From the NCBI GenBank assembly GCA_031274715.1, contig JAISPT010000011.1, positions 1 through 64,000 on the forward strand: 64,000 nt of DNA, written 5' to 3'. Positions 1-8,506 of this stretch are shown one piece after another. The position numbers and the translations under genes were made by a program. The stretch is from Azonexus sp. Its GTDB lineage: Bacteria; Pseudomonadota; Gammaproteobacteria; Burkholderiales; Rhodocyclaceae. Position 1 is the stretch's first letter; each line of letters opens with the position of its first letter. The notes beneath the pieces were generated by a model. It worked only from the letters and a program-made list of their open reading frames with translations. It searched no databases and had not been told where the DNA came from.

Positions 1-126
1 GGCTGATCCTCCTGTTATCACTCGTGACTTCAGACACCACGAGCTTAACAGACCAGGCTCTCAGCCTTCTTCTCTTTCTACTTGATGCTATGCGAGCAGC
101 TTAAGGTAGCACCATGGGACACTGAG

Positions 127-438
127 ATGAATACCATCAACCGCAACGAACGACAGGCCCTAGCCCGCGCCATTCTCGAAATCGACGTCAACAACCATCC
201 CGGCGTGATGTCGCACGTCGTCGGCCTGTTCTCCCGCCGCGCCTGCAACGTTGAGGGCATTCTCTGCCTGCCACTCGGCACCGGTGGCCTGAGCCGGATC
301 TGGTTGCTGGTCAACGACGACCTGCGCTTGCCACCAATGATTCGCCAGGTCGAGAAGCTGGAGGATGTCCAGGCCGTCCGCCGGCATGCGCCCGACCACG
401 CCGTGTTCAGCAACTTGGAAGACTTCTTCCGCAACTGA
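127..438 (+). CDS. ilvN: Acetolactate synthase small subunit-like ACT-domain protein
   Basis: 103-residue protein whose first two thirds match the regulatory small subunit of acetohydroxy acid synthase I. It has the ACT-domain signature NHPGVMSHVVGLFSRR, then NVEGILCLP, then IWLLVNDD, closely like E. coli IlvN. Such subunits bind branched-chain amino acids and activate or inhibit the ThDP-dependent large subunit. I chose ATG 127 because the homologous region begins soon after it; the frame is also open from ATG 85. No large subunit is visible, though it could lie upstream of the window. The next gene is menB, so a link to the IlvB-related ThDP enzyme MenD is conceivable but unproven. Family call is firm, partner is not. 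Confidence 0.85.
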   Translation: MNTINRNERQALARAILEIDVNNHPGVMSHVVGLFSRRACNVEGILCLPLGTGGLSRIWLLVNDDLRLPPMIRQVEKLEDVQAVRRHAPDHAVFSNLEDFFRN

Positions 439-544
439 TGGACAACACCGCGCCGGCGGCCACCCACTTCGCACGCCTGCCGGCCGGGATCGCCACCTCC
501 GGGCAACGGCTATACTTGGCCTCCCGCCACCAGACTGACTATCC

Positions 545-1372
545 ATGAGCACAAACAAGCCGGCTTGGCAAAAACAGCACGACTATTCCGATATTCTTTA
601 CGACACCGCCGAGGGCATCGCCCGCATCACCATCAATCGGCCGGCCCGGCGCAACGCCTTTCGCCCGGAAACGGTCAACCAATTGATCGACGCCTTTCAC
701 CGGGCGCATCACGACAATTCGGTCGGTGTCGTCATCCTGACCGGTGCCGGCGGTGATGCCTTCTGCTCCGGTGGCGACCAGACCGTGCGCGGTGCCGAAG
801 GCTACATCGACGAAGGCGGCACACCGCATTTGAACGTGCTTGACTTGCAGATGCAGATTCGCCGCCTGCCCAAGCCGGTGGTCGCCATGGTCGCCGGCTA
901 TGCCATCGGCGGCGGTCACGTGCTGCATCTGGTCTGCGACCTCTCCATCGCCGCCGACAATGCCCGCTTCGGCCAGACCGGCCCGCGCGTCGGCAGTTTC
1001 GACGCCGGCCTCGGTTCCGGCTTGCTGGCCCGCACCATCGGCCTGAAGCGGGCCAAGGAAATCTGGCTGTTGTGCCGCCAGTACGACGCCGCCACCGCCC
1101 TCGACTGGGGCCTGGTCAATGCCGTCGTGCCGCTCGACCGGCTGGAAGAGGAAACCGTTGCTTGGTGCCGCGACATGCTCAAGCTGTCGCCGATGGCGCT
1201 GCGCATGATCAAGGCCGGCTTCAACGCCGACACCGACGGGCTGGCCGGCATTCAGGAACTGGCCGGCAACGCCACCGGCCTGTTCTATATGTCCGAGGAA
1301 GGCCAGGAAGGGCGTAATGCCTGGCTGGAACGCCGTCCACCCGACTTCACCCGCTATCGCAAGCGGCCGTGA
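545..1372 (+). CDS. menB: 1,4-dihydroxy-2-naphthoyl-CoA synthase (naphthoate synthase)
   Basis: 275-residue crotonase-fold enzyme that closes the second ring of menaquinone by Dieckmann-type cyclisation of o-succinylbenzoyl-CoA. MenB-specific features visible are CSGGDQ near residue 76, the oxyanion-hole region AGYAIGGGHVLH, the block FGQTGPRVGSFDAGLGS carrying the active-site Ser/Asp, and a C-terminal SEEGQEGRNA segment that ordinary enoyl-CoA hydratases lack. Length is usual for MenB. The stop overlaps the menC start by four bases, so the two are translationally coupled. The other men genes are not in the window. Confidence 0.93.
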   Translation: MSTNKPAWQKQHDYSDILYDTAEGIARITINRPARRNAFRPETVNQLIDAFHRAHHDNSVGVVILTGAGGDAFCSGGDQTVRGAEGYIDEGGTPHLNVLDLQMQIRRLPKPVVAMVAGYAIGGGHVLHLVCDLSIAADNARFGQTGPRVGSFDAGLGSGLLARTIGLKRAKEIWLLCRQYDAATALDWGLVNAVVPLDRLEEETVAWCRDMLKLSPMALRMIKAGFNADTDGLAGIQELAGNATGLFYMSEEGQEGRNAWLERRPPDFTRYRKRP

Positions 1373-2346
1373 CCAGCGCCGACTGGCTACCCTACGCCCT
1401 GCCCCTACGTACGCCGTGGCAGACCAGCCGTGGCCGTGTCACGGTCCGCCATGGGCGCCTGCTGCGGCTAGGTGGCGAGGATGGCTTGATCGGCTGGGGC
1501 GACTGCGCACCATTGCCGGAATTCGGCATCGATGAAAGCCGCGCCGTCGCTTTCGCCGAGGAATGCGCCCAGCTCGACCTCGCCGCCCAGCGTGCTGGCC
1601 AAGCGCTCGACGCCTGGCTGGGCGGCAATCCGCCGGTGCACGCGTTGGCCGTCAATGCCAGCCTGGGCAAGCTGACGGCAAGCAGCGCCGCCGATGCCAG
1701 TGCCGCCGGCGCTGCCGGTTTCAAGGTATTGAAGTTGAAAGTCGGCACCGCGCCGGTCGCCGATGAAATCCGGTACTTGTACCGGCTGGCAACGGCTTTG
1801 CCGACCGACTGCCGCCTGCGCCTGGACGCCAACGGCGCCTGGAATATCGCCAAAGCCCGTGATTTTCTGGCGGCTTGCCGCGACCTACCGGTCGACGCTT
1901 GCGAAGAGCCACTGGCCGTGCCGGAAGCGGGTGAACTGGCCCGTCTGCAGGCCGCTGTGCCGTTTGCCCTGGCTGTCGATGAATCGCTGGACTTATTGGG
2001 TGCCGCCTTTTTCCACCACCCGCCGGTACGCCGTATCGTCATCAAGCCGGCCCGCCTGGGCGGCCTGCTCGCGGCCATGGACATCGCCCGGCGCGCCCGC
2101 ACCGCCGGCGTCGAAATGGTGATCAGCAGCGCCCTGGAAAGCAGTTGCGGCCTGCTCGCTTGCGCCCACTTGGCAGCGGCAGCGGCGCCAACGGCGGTAC
2201 ACGGGCTAGCAACGGCATCTTGGTTCGTCAGCGATACAGGAATGCCGCCCCTCGTTCAACATGGGCAACTGATTTTGCCGGGCAAGCCTGGCCTCGGTTT
2301 CCATTGGGCCGGAGATACCGCCCCGGCCTTCGTCCGACCGGCCTGA
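1369..2346 (+). CDS. menC: o-Succinylbenzoate synthase
   Basis: 325-residue enolase-superfamily dehydratase making o-succinylbenzoate from SHCHC, the step before MenE/MenB. It shows the barrel motifs of the MenC/muconate-lactonizing group: KxK as KLKVG (~residue 124), metal ligands in RLDANGAW, CEEPL and AVDES, the second catalytic lysine in IKPARLGG, and SSALESS near the C-terminus. The start is GTG at 1369, overlapping the menB stop as GTGA. It ends 30 bp before the convergent phaR gene. Coupling with menB supports a menaquinone role over other enolase-family activities. Confidence 0.9.
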   Translation: MTSADWLPYALPLRTPWQTSRGRVTVRHGRLLRLGGEDGLIGWGDCAPLPEFGIDESRAVAFAEECAQLDLAAQRAGQALDAWLGGNPPVHALAVNASLGKLTASSAADASAAGAAGFKVLKLKVGTAPVADEIRYLYRLATALPTDCRLRLDANGAWNIAKARDFLAACRDLPVDACEEPLAVPEAGELARLQAAVPFALAVDESLDLLGAAFFHHPPVRRIVIKPARLGGLLAAMDIARRARTAGVEMVISSALESSCGLLACAHLAAAAAPTAVHGLATASWFVSDTGMPPLVQHGQLILPGKPGLGFHWAGDTAPAFVRPA

Positions 2347-2376
2347 AGGACGGTCGCACAGTCACCGCCCGGGGGG

Positions 2377-2931
2377 CTATTTCTCCGAGCCTTCTTCCGG
2401 GTCGGCGTGATAGCCGGAAAACATGTTGCGCGTCTGGCTCTGCAGCCGATCCTGCATCGACTGGAACATCTTTTTCGACTGATCCATATAGGCCGTCATC
2501 ATGCTCTGCATGGCCGGCTGCTGGAAATTCAGGAACTGTGCCCAAAAATCAGCCTGCAGATGGCTGTGGTCACCAGCGCCATACAGCGCACGTGACTGTT
2601 CCTGCAGCTTGGTCTGGAAATCGATGAAGGTCCTCATGTTGTTTTCCAGGTACTTGCCGAGCATGCCCTGCATGGCACTACCGTAGAAGCGGATGAAGCC
2701 GGAAAGCAACTCGCAGGAAAACAGCGGCACGCCACCCGATTCCTCTTCGAGAATGATCTGCAGCAGGATGCTGCGCGTCAGATCTTCGTCGGTCTTGGCA
2801 TCGACGACCTTGAAGGACTCGAACTTGAGTACCAGTTCCTTGACATCGCTGAGCGTGATGTAGGCGCTTGCCCTGGTATCGTAAAGACGGCGGTTGGGGT
2901 ATTTCTTGATCAGGCGTACCGTTTCCGACAT
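2377..2931 (-). CDS. phaR: Polyhydroxyalkanoate synthesis repressor
   Basis: 184-residue regulator with the N-terminal PHB/PHA-accumulation DNA-binding domain (RLIKKYPNRRLYDT, YITLSDVKELV) followed by a PHB-accumulation regulatory domain (~residues 65-115) and a Met/Gln-rich tail. PhaR proteins bind both DNA and PHA granules and repress phasin and pha genes until polymer accumulates. It lies downstream of the phaC-phaB-phaB operon, but a strong terminator at 2981-3007 and a plausible promoter/operator at about 2958-2980 suggest its own transcript. Confidence 0.93.
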   Translation of the reverse strand: MSETVRLIKKYPNRRLYDTRASAYITLSDVKELVLKFESFKVVDAKTDEDLTRSILLQIILEEESGGVPLFSCELLSGFIRFYGSAMQGMLGKYLENNMRTFIDFQTKLQEQSRALYGAGDHSHLQADFWAQFLNFQQPAMQSMMTAYMDQSKKMFQSMQDRLQSQTRNMFSGYHADPEEGSEK

Positions 2932-2957
2932 GCTGCTATCCTTAATGCCAGTTTATG

Positions 2958-2980
2958 TGCAGCGCAACATTGTAGCGCAA
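2958..2980 (-). promoter_or_regulatory. Candidate phaR promoter/operator with direct repeats
   Basis: Heptamer AGCGCAA occurs at 2961-2967 and again at 2974-2980, a 13-bp period, 30-50 bp upstream of phaR. On the minus strand the intervening bases read TACAAT, a good -10 hexamer. TGCA/TTGC-containing repeats overlapping a promoter are what PhaR family operators look like elsewhere, so autoregulation is a reasonable inference. Confidence 0.35.
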
Positions 2981-3007
2981 AAAAAGGGCGCCCGCGGGCG
3001 CCCTTTT
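2981..3007 (-). terminator. Rho-independent terminator of the pha operon
   Basis: Perfect GC-rich stem AAGGGCGCCC/GGGCGCCCTT with a 2-base loop, followed on the minus strand by a run of T residues. It sits 20 bp after the phaB stop at 3026 and before the phaR promoter, so it probably ends the phaC-phaB-phaB transcript. Confidence 0.85.
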
Positions 3008-3025
3008 CAGGTGCATCGATTCGGC

Positions 3026-3769
3026 TTACTGGTAGTAGAGGCCACCATTGATGTTGATCGTGGCGCCGGTGGTGAAACCGGACAGATCGTTGGCCAGATA
3101 GGCGCAGGCGAAGCCGATTTCCTCCGGCTTGGCCAGACGCTTCATCGGCACGGAATCGATGATGGTTTGCAGGATTTCCGGCTTGATGGCCATGACCATC
3201 TTGGTCGCGACATAGCCTGGGGCGATGGCGTTAACCGTCACGCCCTTGTTCGCCAGTTCGGCGGCCAGGGCCTTGGTGAAGCCGATCACGCCGGCCTTGG
3301 CGGCGGAGTAGTTGGTCTGGCCGGCCTGGCCCTTGACGCCGTTGATCGAGGAGATGTTGATGATGCGGCCCCAGCCGCGCTCGGCCATCTTGGCGGAAAC
3401 CTGCTTGGACATGTTGAACAGCGAGGTCAGGTTGGTCGAGATGACGGCATCCCAGCCATCCTTTTCCATCTTGGCGAACATCCGGTCTCGGGTAATGCCG
3501 GCATTGTTGATCAGGATGTCGACCTGACCGCAGGCTGCTTCGGCCTCGGCCACCATGCGCTGGCAGTCTTCCAGGACGGAGACGTCGCCAGCGACGCAGA
3601 CGAAATCCTTGAAGCCGGCTGCCGCCATTTCCTGCTGCCACTGGTCCTTGTTGTCGAATTGGGGATGATAGGAGGCAACCACCTTATGACCGGCCTTGGC
3701 CAGTTCCTGGCAGATGGCGGTGCCAAGGCCGCCCATTGCGCCGGTAACGAGAGCAACACGTTGCGTCAT
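3026..3769 (-). CDS. phaB: Acetoacetyl-CoA reductase (second paralogue)
   Basis: 247-residue short-chain dehydrogenase that reduces acetoacetyl-CoA to (R)-3-hydroxybutyryl-CoA with NADPH. Visible are the Rossmann motif TGAMGGLG, NNAG at the middle, catalytic Ser in NISSINGVKGQ and YxxxK in YSAAKAG. The PhaB-specific stretch GQTNYSAAKAG and the end INGGLYYQ resemble Cupriavidus PhaB. It follows another phaB by 48 bp on the same strand. The two copies are clearly diverged, so they may differ in cofactor or chain-length preference. Confidence 0.92.
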   Translation of the reverse strand: MTQRVALVTGAMGGLGTAICQELAKAGHKVVASYHPQFDNKDQWQQEMAAAGFKDFVCVAGDVSVLEDCQRMVAEAEAACGQVDILINNAGITRDRMFAKMEKDGWDAVISTNLTSLFNMSKQVSAKMAERGWGRIINISSINGVKGQAGQTNYSAAKAGVIGFTKALAAELANKGVTVNAIAPGYVATKMVMAIKPEILQTIIDSVPMKRLAKPEEIGFACAYLANDLSGFTTGATININGGLYYQ

Positions 3770-3817
3770 AGTTTTTCCTTCCTTTGTCGATATGTACAGC
3801 GGGGTAAAAAACAGCGG

Positions 3818-4561
3818 TCAGTACATGTGCTGGCCGCCGTTGATGGAGATATTGGCACCGGTGACAAACGCCGCTTCGTCGGAAGTCAGGTAGGCCACCA
3901 GGCCGGCGATTTCTTCCGGCTTGCCCAGCCGGTTGATGGGAATCTGCGGCAGGATTTTGGTTTCAAGAATTTCCTGCGGGATGGCGGTCACCATCGTGGT
4001 GCCGATGTAGCCCGGCGAGATAGTGTTGACCGTCACTCCCTGCTTGGCCACTTCCAGCGCCAGCGCCTTGGTGAAGCCATGCATGCCGGCCTTGGCCGCC
4101 GAGTAGTTGGTCTGGCCGAAGGCGCCCTTCTGGCCGTTGACCGAAGCGACATTGATGATCCGCCCCCAGCGGCGCTCGATCATGCCATCCATGACCTGCT
4201 TGGTCATGTTGAACACGGAGTCGAGATTAGTGTGGATCACCGCGTCCCAGTCGGCCTTGGTCATTTTCTTGAAGGTCATGTCGCGGGTGATGCCGGCATT
4301 GTTGACCAGTACGTCGACCGGACCGATCTCCTTGCTCACCGCCTCGACGCAAGCGCGCGCCGATTCGAAATCGGTCACGTCGCAAGGGAAGGCCTTGAAG
4401 CCGTAGCCCATGTTATTCATCATCTTCAGCCAGTCCTGAACCTTGCTGTTACCCGGAGAATGGGTGGTCACCACCTTGTAGCCCAGCCCGGCCAACTTGA
4501 TGCAGACTGCTTCACCGAGGCCACCCATGCCGCCCGTGACCAATGCAACCCTTGTCGTCAT
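3818..4561 (-). CDS. phaB: Acetoacetyl-CoA reductase (first paralogue)
   Basis: 247-residue short-chain dehydrogenase with TGGMGGLG nucleotide-binding motif, NNAGITRD, NVASVNGQKG with the catalytic Ser, YSAAKAG, and the PhaB C-terminus SINGGQHMY. It is the gene immediately downstream of phaC (28-bp gap) and therefore the likely main supplier of (R)-3-hydroxybutyryl-CoA to the synthase. Same length as its neighbour at 3026-3769 with no gap in the alignment by eye, which suggests an old tandem duplication. Confidence 0.93.
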   Translation of the reverse strand: MTTRVALVTGGMGGLGEAVCIKLAGLGYKVVTTHSPGNSKVQDWLKMMNNMGYGFKAFPCDVTDFESARACVEAVSKEIGPVDVLVNNAGITRDMTFKKMTKADWDAVIHTNLDSVFNMTKQVMDGMIERRWGRIINVASVNGQKGAFGQTNYSAAKAGMHGFTKALALEVAKQGVTVNTISPGYIGTTMVTAIPQEILETKILPQIPINRLGKPEEIAGLVAYLTSDEAAFVTGANISINGGQHMY

Positions 4562-4589
4562 ATCCCCTCCTTGAGAAGAAGTCTATTGG

Positions 4590-6317
4590 TTAGAGCGCAC
4601 GTTCCTTGACATAGCGTCCGGGCGCCGGTTCGACCGGCTTGTAGTTAACGCTACCGGGCTTGCGCGGCGCCCGCGGCGTGCCGGCCAGCGGCTTGAGCCA
4701 AACGGCCCAGTCGTTCCACCAACTGCCTGGCTTTTCTTCGGCGGCGGCAAACCAGCTTTCGGGATCGCCCTTCAGATCGTCGTTGATCCAGAAACTGCGC
4801 TTGTTCTTGCTGGCCGGGTTGATGACACCGGCAATATGCCCGGAAGCGCCGAGGACGAAGCGCGCCTTGCCGCCCAGCATACGCGTGCCCAGATAGGAAG
4901 ACTGCCACGGCACGATGTGGTCCTCGCGCGTCGCCAGCAGATAGACCGGCATGTCGAGATCGCCGAGGTTGACGCGCTGGCCGCACATCTCCAGTTTGCC
5001 CGGTACGCGCAGACTATTGTCGAGATACAGGTTGCGCATATACCAGCAGGCGAACGGCCCGGGTAGGTTGGTCGAGTCGGAGTTCCAGTAGAGCAGATCG
5101 AAGGCTTGCGGTTTCTGGCCTTTCAGGTACTTGCTCTGGACGTAGTTCCAAACCAAGTCGTTGGCGCGCAGAAAGGAAAAAGTATTTTGCAGGTCGCGCG
5201 CCGGCAGCAGGCCGCCCTTGCCGATCGTCGCCTCGCGCATCGCCAACCCCTGCTCGTCGATGAACAGGCCAATTTCGCCGGTATCGCTGAAATCGAGCAG
5301 CGTGGTCAGCAGCGTCAGCGAGGCCGCGGCATCGTCGCCGCGCGCCTTCAGCACGGCCAGCGCCGAAGTCAGCATGGTGCCGCCGACGCAGAAACCGAGA
5401 GCATTGACCTGCTTCACCTTGCAGATGTCCCGCGCCACGCGCAGCGCGACAATCGGGCCGTATTCCAGGCAATCGTCCCAGGTCAGGTGGCCAAGATCTT
5501 CCTTCGGGTTGCGCCAGGAAACCAGGAACACCGTGTTGCCCTGCTCGACCATGAAGCGGATCAGCGAGTTGTCCGGCTGCAGGTCCATGATGTAGAACTT
5601 GTTGATGCACGGCGGCACGACCAGCAGCGGCCGCGTGCCGACCTTGGGCGTCAGCGGCGCGTACTGGATCAACTGCATCAGGTCGTTCTCGAAGACCACC
5701 GCCCCTTCGGTCGTGGCAATGTTCTTGCCGATCTCGAAGACGGATTCGTCGGTCATCGCCATGCGCCCCCGCTCGAAATCCTCGAGCAGGTTGTTGATGC
5801 CATCGGTGATGCTCTGCCCCTTGGTTTCCAGGGCCAACTTGATGAACTCCGGATTGGTCGCGGCGAAATTCGACGGCGCCATCGCGTCGGCCACCTGACG
5901 CGCCAGGAAGCGCATGCGCTCCTTGGCCTTGTCGTCGTTGGCCGGGATCGTTTCGACGATCTGCTTCAGGTATTGCGTATTGAGCAGGTAGGCTTGATGC
6001 AGGTAGTCGAAAACCGGGCTTTCGCGCCACTCGGGGGCAGCAAAGCGGCGGTCGCCGTGCTCCGGCGTCACTTTGAACTGCTGCTCCTGCCCCTGCTGCT
6101 TGGCCAGCATCGACTGCCACAAGGCCATCTGCTGATCCATGAACTGCTTCTGCAGCGCCGTCAGCGCCTGCGGATCGACGGTGGGCGCCGCCTCGGCACG
6201 CGAACCGGCCGCCTGGCCGAGATATTCCATGAACTGCTGCGCCATGTTCTGCCCCGCCTGCATGAATTGCATCGCAGAACCCAGAAATGCGTCGTTATTG
6301 TTCGATCCCTGCGCCAT
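4590..6317 (-). CDS. phaC: Class I polyhydroxyalkanoate synthase
   Basis: 575-residue polymerase joining (R)-3-hydroxyacyl-CoA units into PHA at the granule surface. After a Met/Gln-rich N-terminal part (residues 1-90) comes the alpha/beta-hydrolase domain with the modified lipase box GFCVGG (nucleophile Cys310), the triad Asp466 in REDHIVPW and His494 in SGHIAGVINP. The spacings match the Cupriavidus necator class I enzyme. Size and the absence of a phaE neighbour exclude class III. It heads the minus-strand operon with the two phaB genes. Confidence 0.95.
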   Translation of the reverse strand: MAQGSNNNDAFLGSAMQFMQAGQNMAQQFMEYLGQAAGSRAEAAPTVDPQALTALQKQFMDQQMALWQSMLAKQQGQEQQFKVTPEHGDRRFAAPEWRESPVFDYLHQAYLLNTQYLKQIVETIPANDDKAKERMRFLARQVADAMAPSNFAATNPEFIKLALETKGQSITDGINNLLEDFERGRMAMTDESVFEIGKNIATTEGAVVFENDLMQLIQYAPLTPKVGTRPLLVVPPCINKFYIMDLQPDNSLIRFMVEQGNTVFLVSWRNPKEDLGHLTWDDCLEYGPIVALRVARDICKVKQVNALGFCVGGTMLTSALAVLKARGDDAAASLTLLTTLLDFSDTGEIGLFIDEQGLAMREATIGKGGLLPARDLQNTFSFLRANDLVWNYVQSKYLKGQKPQAFDLLYWNSDSTNLPGPFACWYMRNLYLDNSLRVPGKLEMCGQRVNLGDLDMPVYLLATREDHIVPWQSSYLGTRMLGGKARFVLGASGHIAGVINPASKNKRSFWINDDLKGDPESWFAAAEEKPGSWWNDWAVWLKPLAGTPRAPRKPGSVNYKPVEPAPGRYVKERAL

Positions 6318-6467
6318 GGGAAGTCTCCGCTTATAAAATTATTGGGCCTTGAGCTTCTGGATTCTGCATACCGCTCCAACCCCTGTCAATGCATAAATCG
6401 GCCATGCCACCGTCGATTTCGGCTCGTGCTCAAGGCACGGCAAAGCCCGTATGGTCGGACCTTGTTC

Positions 6468-6473
6468 TACAAT
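6468..6473 (+). promoter_or_regulatory. Candidate -10 box for the small membrane-protein gene
   Basis: TACAAT ends seven bases before the ATG at 6480. If used, transcription would start at or within a few bases of the ATG, giving a leaderless or nearly leaderless message. No clear -35 hexamer is seen at the standard spacing. Confidence 0.3.
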
Positions 6474-6479
6474 GCTGCC

Positions 6480-6698
6480 ATGCCATATGCCCTGATCATT
6501 GTCATCGGATGGTTGTACGTCACCATCCTGGTCGCCGCCAACGAAACGGGCTTCGTCGCCGGCATTGTCTCGTTCCTCTTCTACGGTGCCCTGCCCTGCG
6601 GCCTGATCATCTACTTCTCAGGCGCCAAGGTACGCCGACAGCGGCGGCAATACAGGGAAATGATGGCCGAAAAGGCCAGGCGCGACGAGAACAGCTAA
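6480..6698 (+). CDS. Small two-helix membrane protein of unknown function
   Basis: 72-residue protein starting MPYALIIVIGWLYVTILVA, with two hydrophobic segments (about residues 3-20 and 26-47) and a highly charged, Arg/Lys/Glu-rich C-terminal tail predicted to be cytoplasmic. It is divergent from phaC, with 162 bp between the two starts. I do not recognise a named family. The compact two-helix-plus-basic-tail design and clean start suggest a real conserved small protein rather than a chance ORF. Confidence 0.65.
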   Translation: MPYALIIVIGWLYVTILVAANETGFVAGIVSFLFYGALPCGLIIYFSGAKVRRQRRQYREMMAEKARRDENS

Positions 6699-6843
6699 TC
6701 GTTTGGAGCCTGCTGCCGTTTCACATCGGAACCTTATCCGTGCCGACCAGTCCGATACCGGCAAAACCAGCCTGGGAATGGCCACCTGGAACGACAATAT
6801 GCCGATGAACAGGCTCAGATTCAAGCTTTATGATATTCAGGTG

Positions 6844-6975
6844 CGGAAGCCCAGGCTTGCCGAACCGCTCGGCTATATCCCGCGTACCGAAGCTGAGGCA
6901 AACTACCATTGGCATACTGCAGCCGTACCCGTATCAACCTGAACCAACCAGTCTCCACGATAACTGGGGCGAACA
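6844..6975 (+). mobile_element. IS3-family transposase C-terminal remnant
   Basis: Frame 6844-6942 encodes RKPRLAEPLGYIPRTEAEAN followed by Y, resembling the end of IS3-family OrfB integrases, where segments like RRLLEPIGYIPPAEAEANYY follow the DDE catalytic core. The bases after its stop (about 6950-6975, CAGTCTCCACGATAACTGGG and on) resemble the right end of such elements. Everything upstream, including the DDE core and left end, is gone. It fills most of the gap between the small membrane gene and the efflux operon; I see no gene in 6699-7006. Confidence 0.6.
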
Positions 6976-7006
6976 GCCCACAAAAGTGCAAGAGGAGAAA
7001 ACCGTA

Positions 7007-8491
7007 ATGAATTGCCACCAGCGATGCCGGACGCTTGCCGCCCTTGTCGCCCGGCCATTGTCGCTGGCACCGCTGCTCGCCGCGGTGCTGACCGGCTGTG
7101 TTTCGCTGGCCCCGCTCTACGAGCAGCCGCCGATGCCGGTACCACAAACCTTCCCAGAAAGCGCCCCGGTAACGCAGAGTACCGTAAACGCCGTTGAGAT
7201 CGGCTGGCGAGACTACTTCGCCGACCCCGTGCTGCAAGGCCTGATCGCCGACGCGCTGGCCTACAACCGCGATCTGCGGCTGGCGATGCAGCGCGTCGAG
7301 GAGACGCTGGCGATGTACGGCATCCGCCGCGCGGACCAATTCCCAACCATCGGCGTGGCGGCTGATTTCGCGCGTGCCCGCGTCCCGGCCGGCCTCTCGG
7401 GCGTGGACCGTGCGGTAACGGCAAGCCAGTACCAAGTAGGCGTCGGCCTCGCCACCTGGGAGCTCGACTTCTGGGGCCGCGTCGCCAACTTGAAGGACGC
7501 AGCGCTGCAGAACTATCTCGCCACCGATGCGGCCCGTCAGGCGGCCACGCTCGCGCTCATTGAACAGGTGGCCAACAGTTATCTGAGTCTGCGCGAACTC
7601 GACGAACGCATCCTGCTCGCCCAGGAAACGATAGCAAGCCGCGAGAAGTCGTACCGCATCTTCACGCGCCGCTACGAAGTGGGTGCTACCTCGAAGCTCG
7701 ATCTCACGCAGGTCGAAACGCTCTGGCGCCAGGCCGTCGCGCTCGGCGCTCAGCTTGAGCAGGAACGCGCCATGCGCGTCAACGCGCTGCAGGTGCTGGT
7801 CGGTAAACCCGTCGATCTGCCCCACGAAAAGATCCGGCTCGACGACAGCGGCGTGATGAGCGACCTGCCGGCGGGCCTGCCCGCCGACCTGCTCGTCAAC
7901 CGGCCCGATATCCTCGCCGCCGAGTATCAACTGCGCGCCGCCAACGCGAACATCGGCGTGGCGCGCGCCGAATTCTTCCCGAGGGTCACACTGACCGGCT
8001 CGGCCGGCACGGCGAGCACCGAGTTGAGCAATCTCTTCACCGGCCCGAGCCGCACCTGGAATTTCGGCCCGAGCGTGTCGTTGCCGATCTTCGACATGGG
8101 CCGCCGCGAGGCCAATCTCGATGTCGCCAAGGCGCAGCGCGACCAGGCCGTGACGGCCTACGAGCAGGCTATCCAGGCGGCGTTCCGCGACGTCGCCGAC
8201 GCGCTCGCCGCGCGCCAGTGGCTCGCCGAACAGGTGGATGTGCTGCGTGCCACCGTCGATGCCCAGGCCGAGCGCGCACGCTTGGCGCAACTGCGTTACG
8301 ACCACGGCGCTTCGCCGTTTCTCGAAGTGCTCGACGCCCAGCGCGATCTGCTCGTCGCGCAGCAACAGCTCGTCCAGACGCGGCGCGCGTTGCTGGCCAG
8401 CCGCGTCTCGCTTTATGCGGCACTCGGCGGTGGCCGCTTCGAAACCCACACCGACGCACGCGACACCACCCCCACCCAGAACAATCCCTGA
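7007..8491 (+). CDS. Outer-membrane efflux lipoprotein (OprM/NodT family)
   Basis: 494-residue TolC-like channel. The start ATG 7007 follows a good ribosome site (AGGAG at 6993-6997) and gives a lipoprotein signal with lipobox LTGC. Two RND-type outer-membrane-factor repeats follow, recognisable by WELDFWGRV, LVNRPDI, ANANIGVARAEFFPRVTLTG and GASPFLEVLDAQRDLL. It would form the trimeric outer-membrane exit duct for the downstream ABC pump, which is 15 bp away. E. coli yhiI-rbbA-yhhJ lacks its own channel gene, so this operon is self-sufficient. Confidence 0.92.
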   Translation: MNCHQRCRTLAALVARPLSLAPLLAAVLTGCVSLAPLYEQPPMPVPQTFPESAPVTQSTVNAVEIGWRDYFADPVLQGLIADALAYNRDLRLAMQRVEETLAMYGIRRADQFPTIGVAADFARARVPAGLSGVDRAVTASQYQVGVGLATWELDFWGRVANLKDAALQNYLATDAARQAATLALIEQVANSYLSLRELDERILLAQETIASREKSYRIFTRRYEVGATSKLDLTQVETLWRQAVALGAQLEQERAMRVNALQVLVGKPVDLPHEKIRLDDSGVMSDLPAGLPADLLVNRPDILAAEYQLRAANANIGVARAEFFPRVTLTGSAGTASTELSNLFTGPSRTWNFGPSVSLPIFDMGRREANLDVAKAQRDQAVTAYEQAIQAAFRDVADALAARQWLAEQVDVLRATVDAQAERARLAQLRYDHGASPFLEVLDAQRDLLVAQQQLVQTRRALLASRVSLYAALGGGRFETHTDARDTTPTQNNP

Positions 8492-8506
8492 CCGAGGTTC
8501 CTCGTC

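Noticed and set aside
1..126. Possible amino-acid leader/attenuator before the IlvN-like gene
   Set aside because: No run of Ile/Leu/Val codons and no terminator/antiterminator pair could be seen.
511..516. TATACT as a menB promoter
   Set aside because: Isolated -10-like hexamer without a -35; too weak to list as a feature.
2894..4609. Open plus-strand frame of 571 codons across the phaB region
   Set aside because: Exactly antisense to the two phaB genes; composition is the usual GC-rich shadow and no family resemblance.
5106..6479. Long plus-strand frame antisense to phaC
   Set aside because: Only its last 72 codons (from ATG 6480) look like a protein; the rest is a shadow of phaC.
6821..8449. 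Minus-strand frame of 542 codons
   Set aside because: Shadow of the outer-membrane efflux lipoprotein gene, which has clear motifs and a ribosome site.
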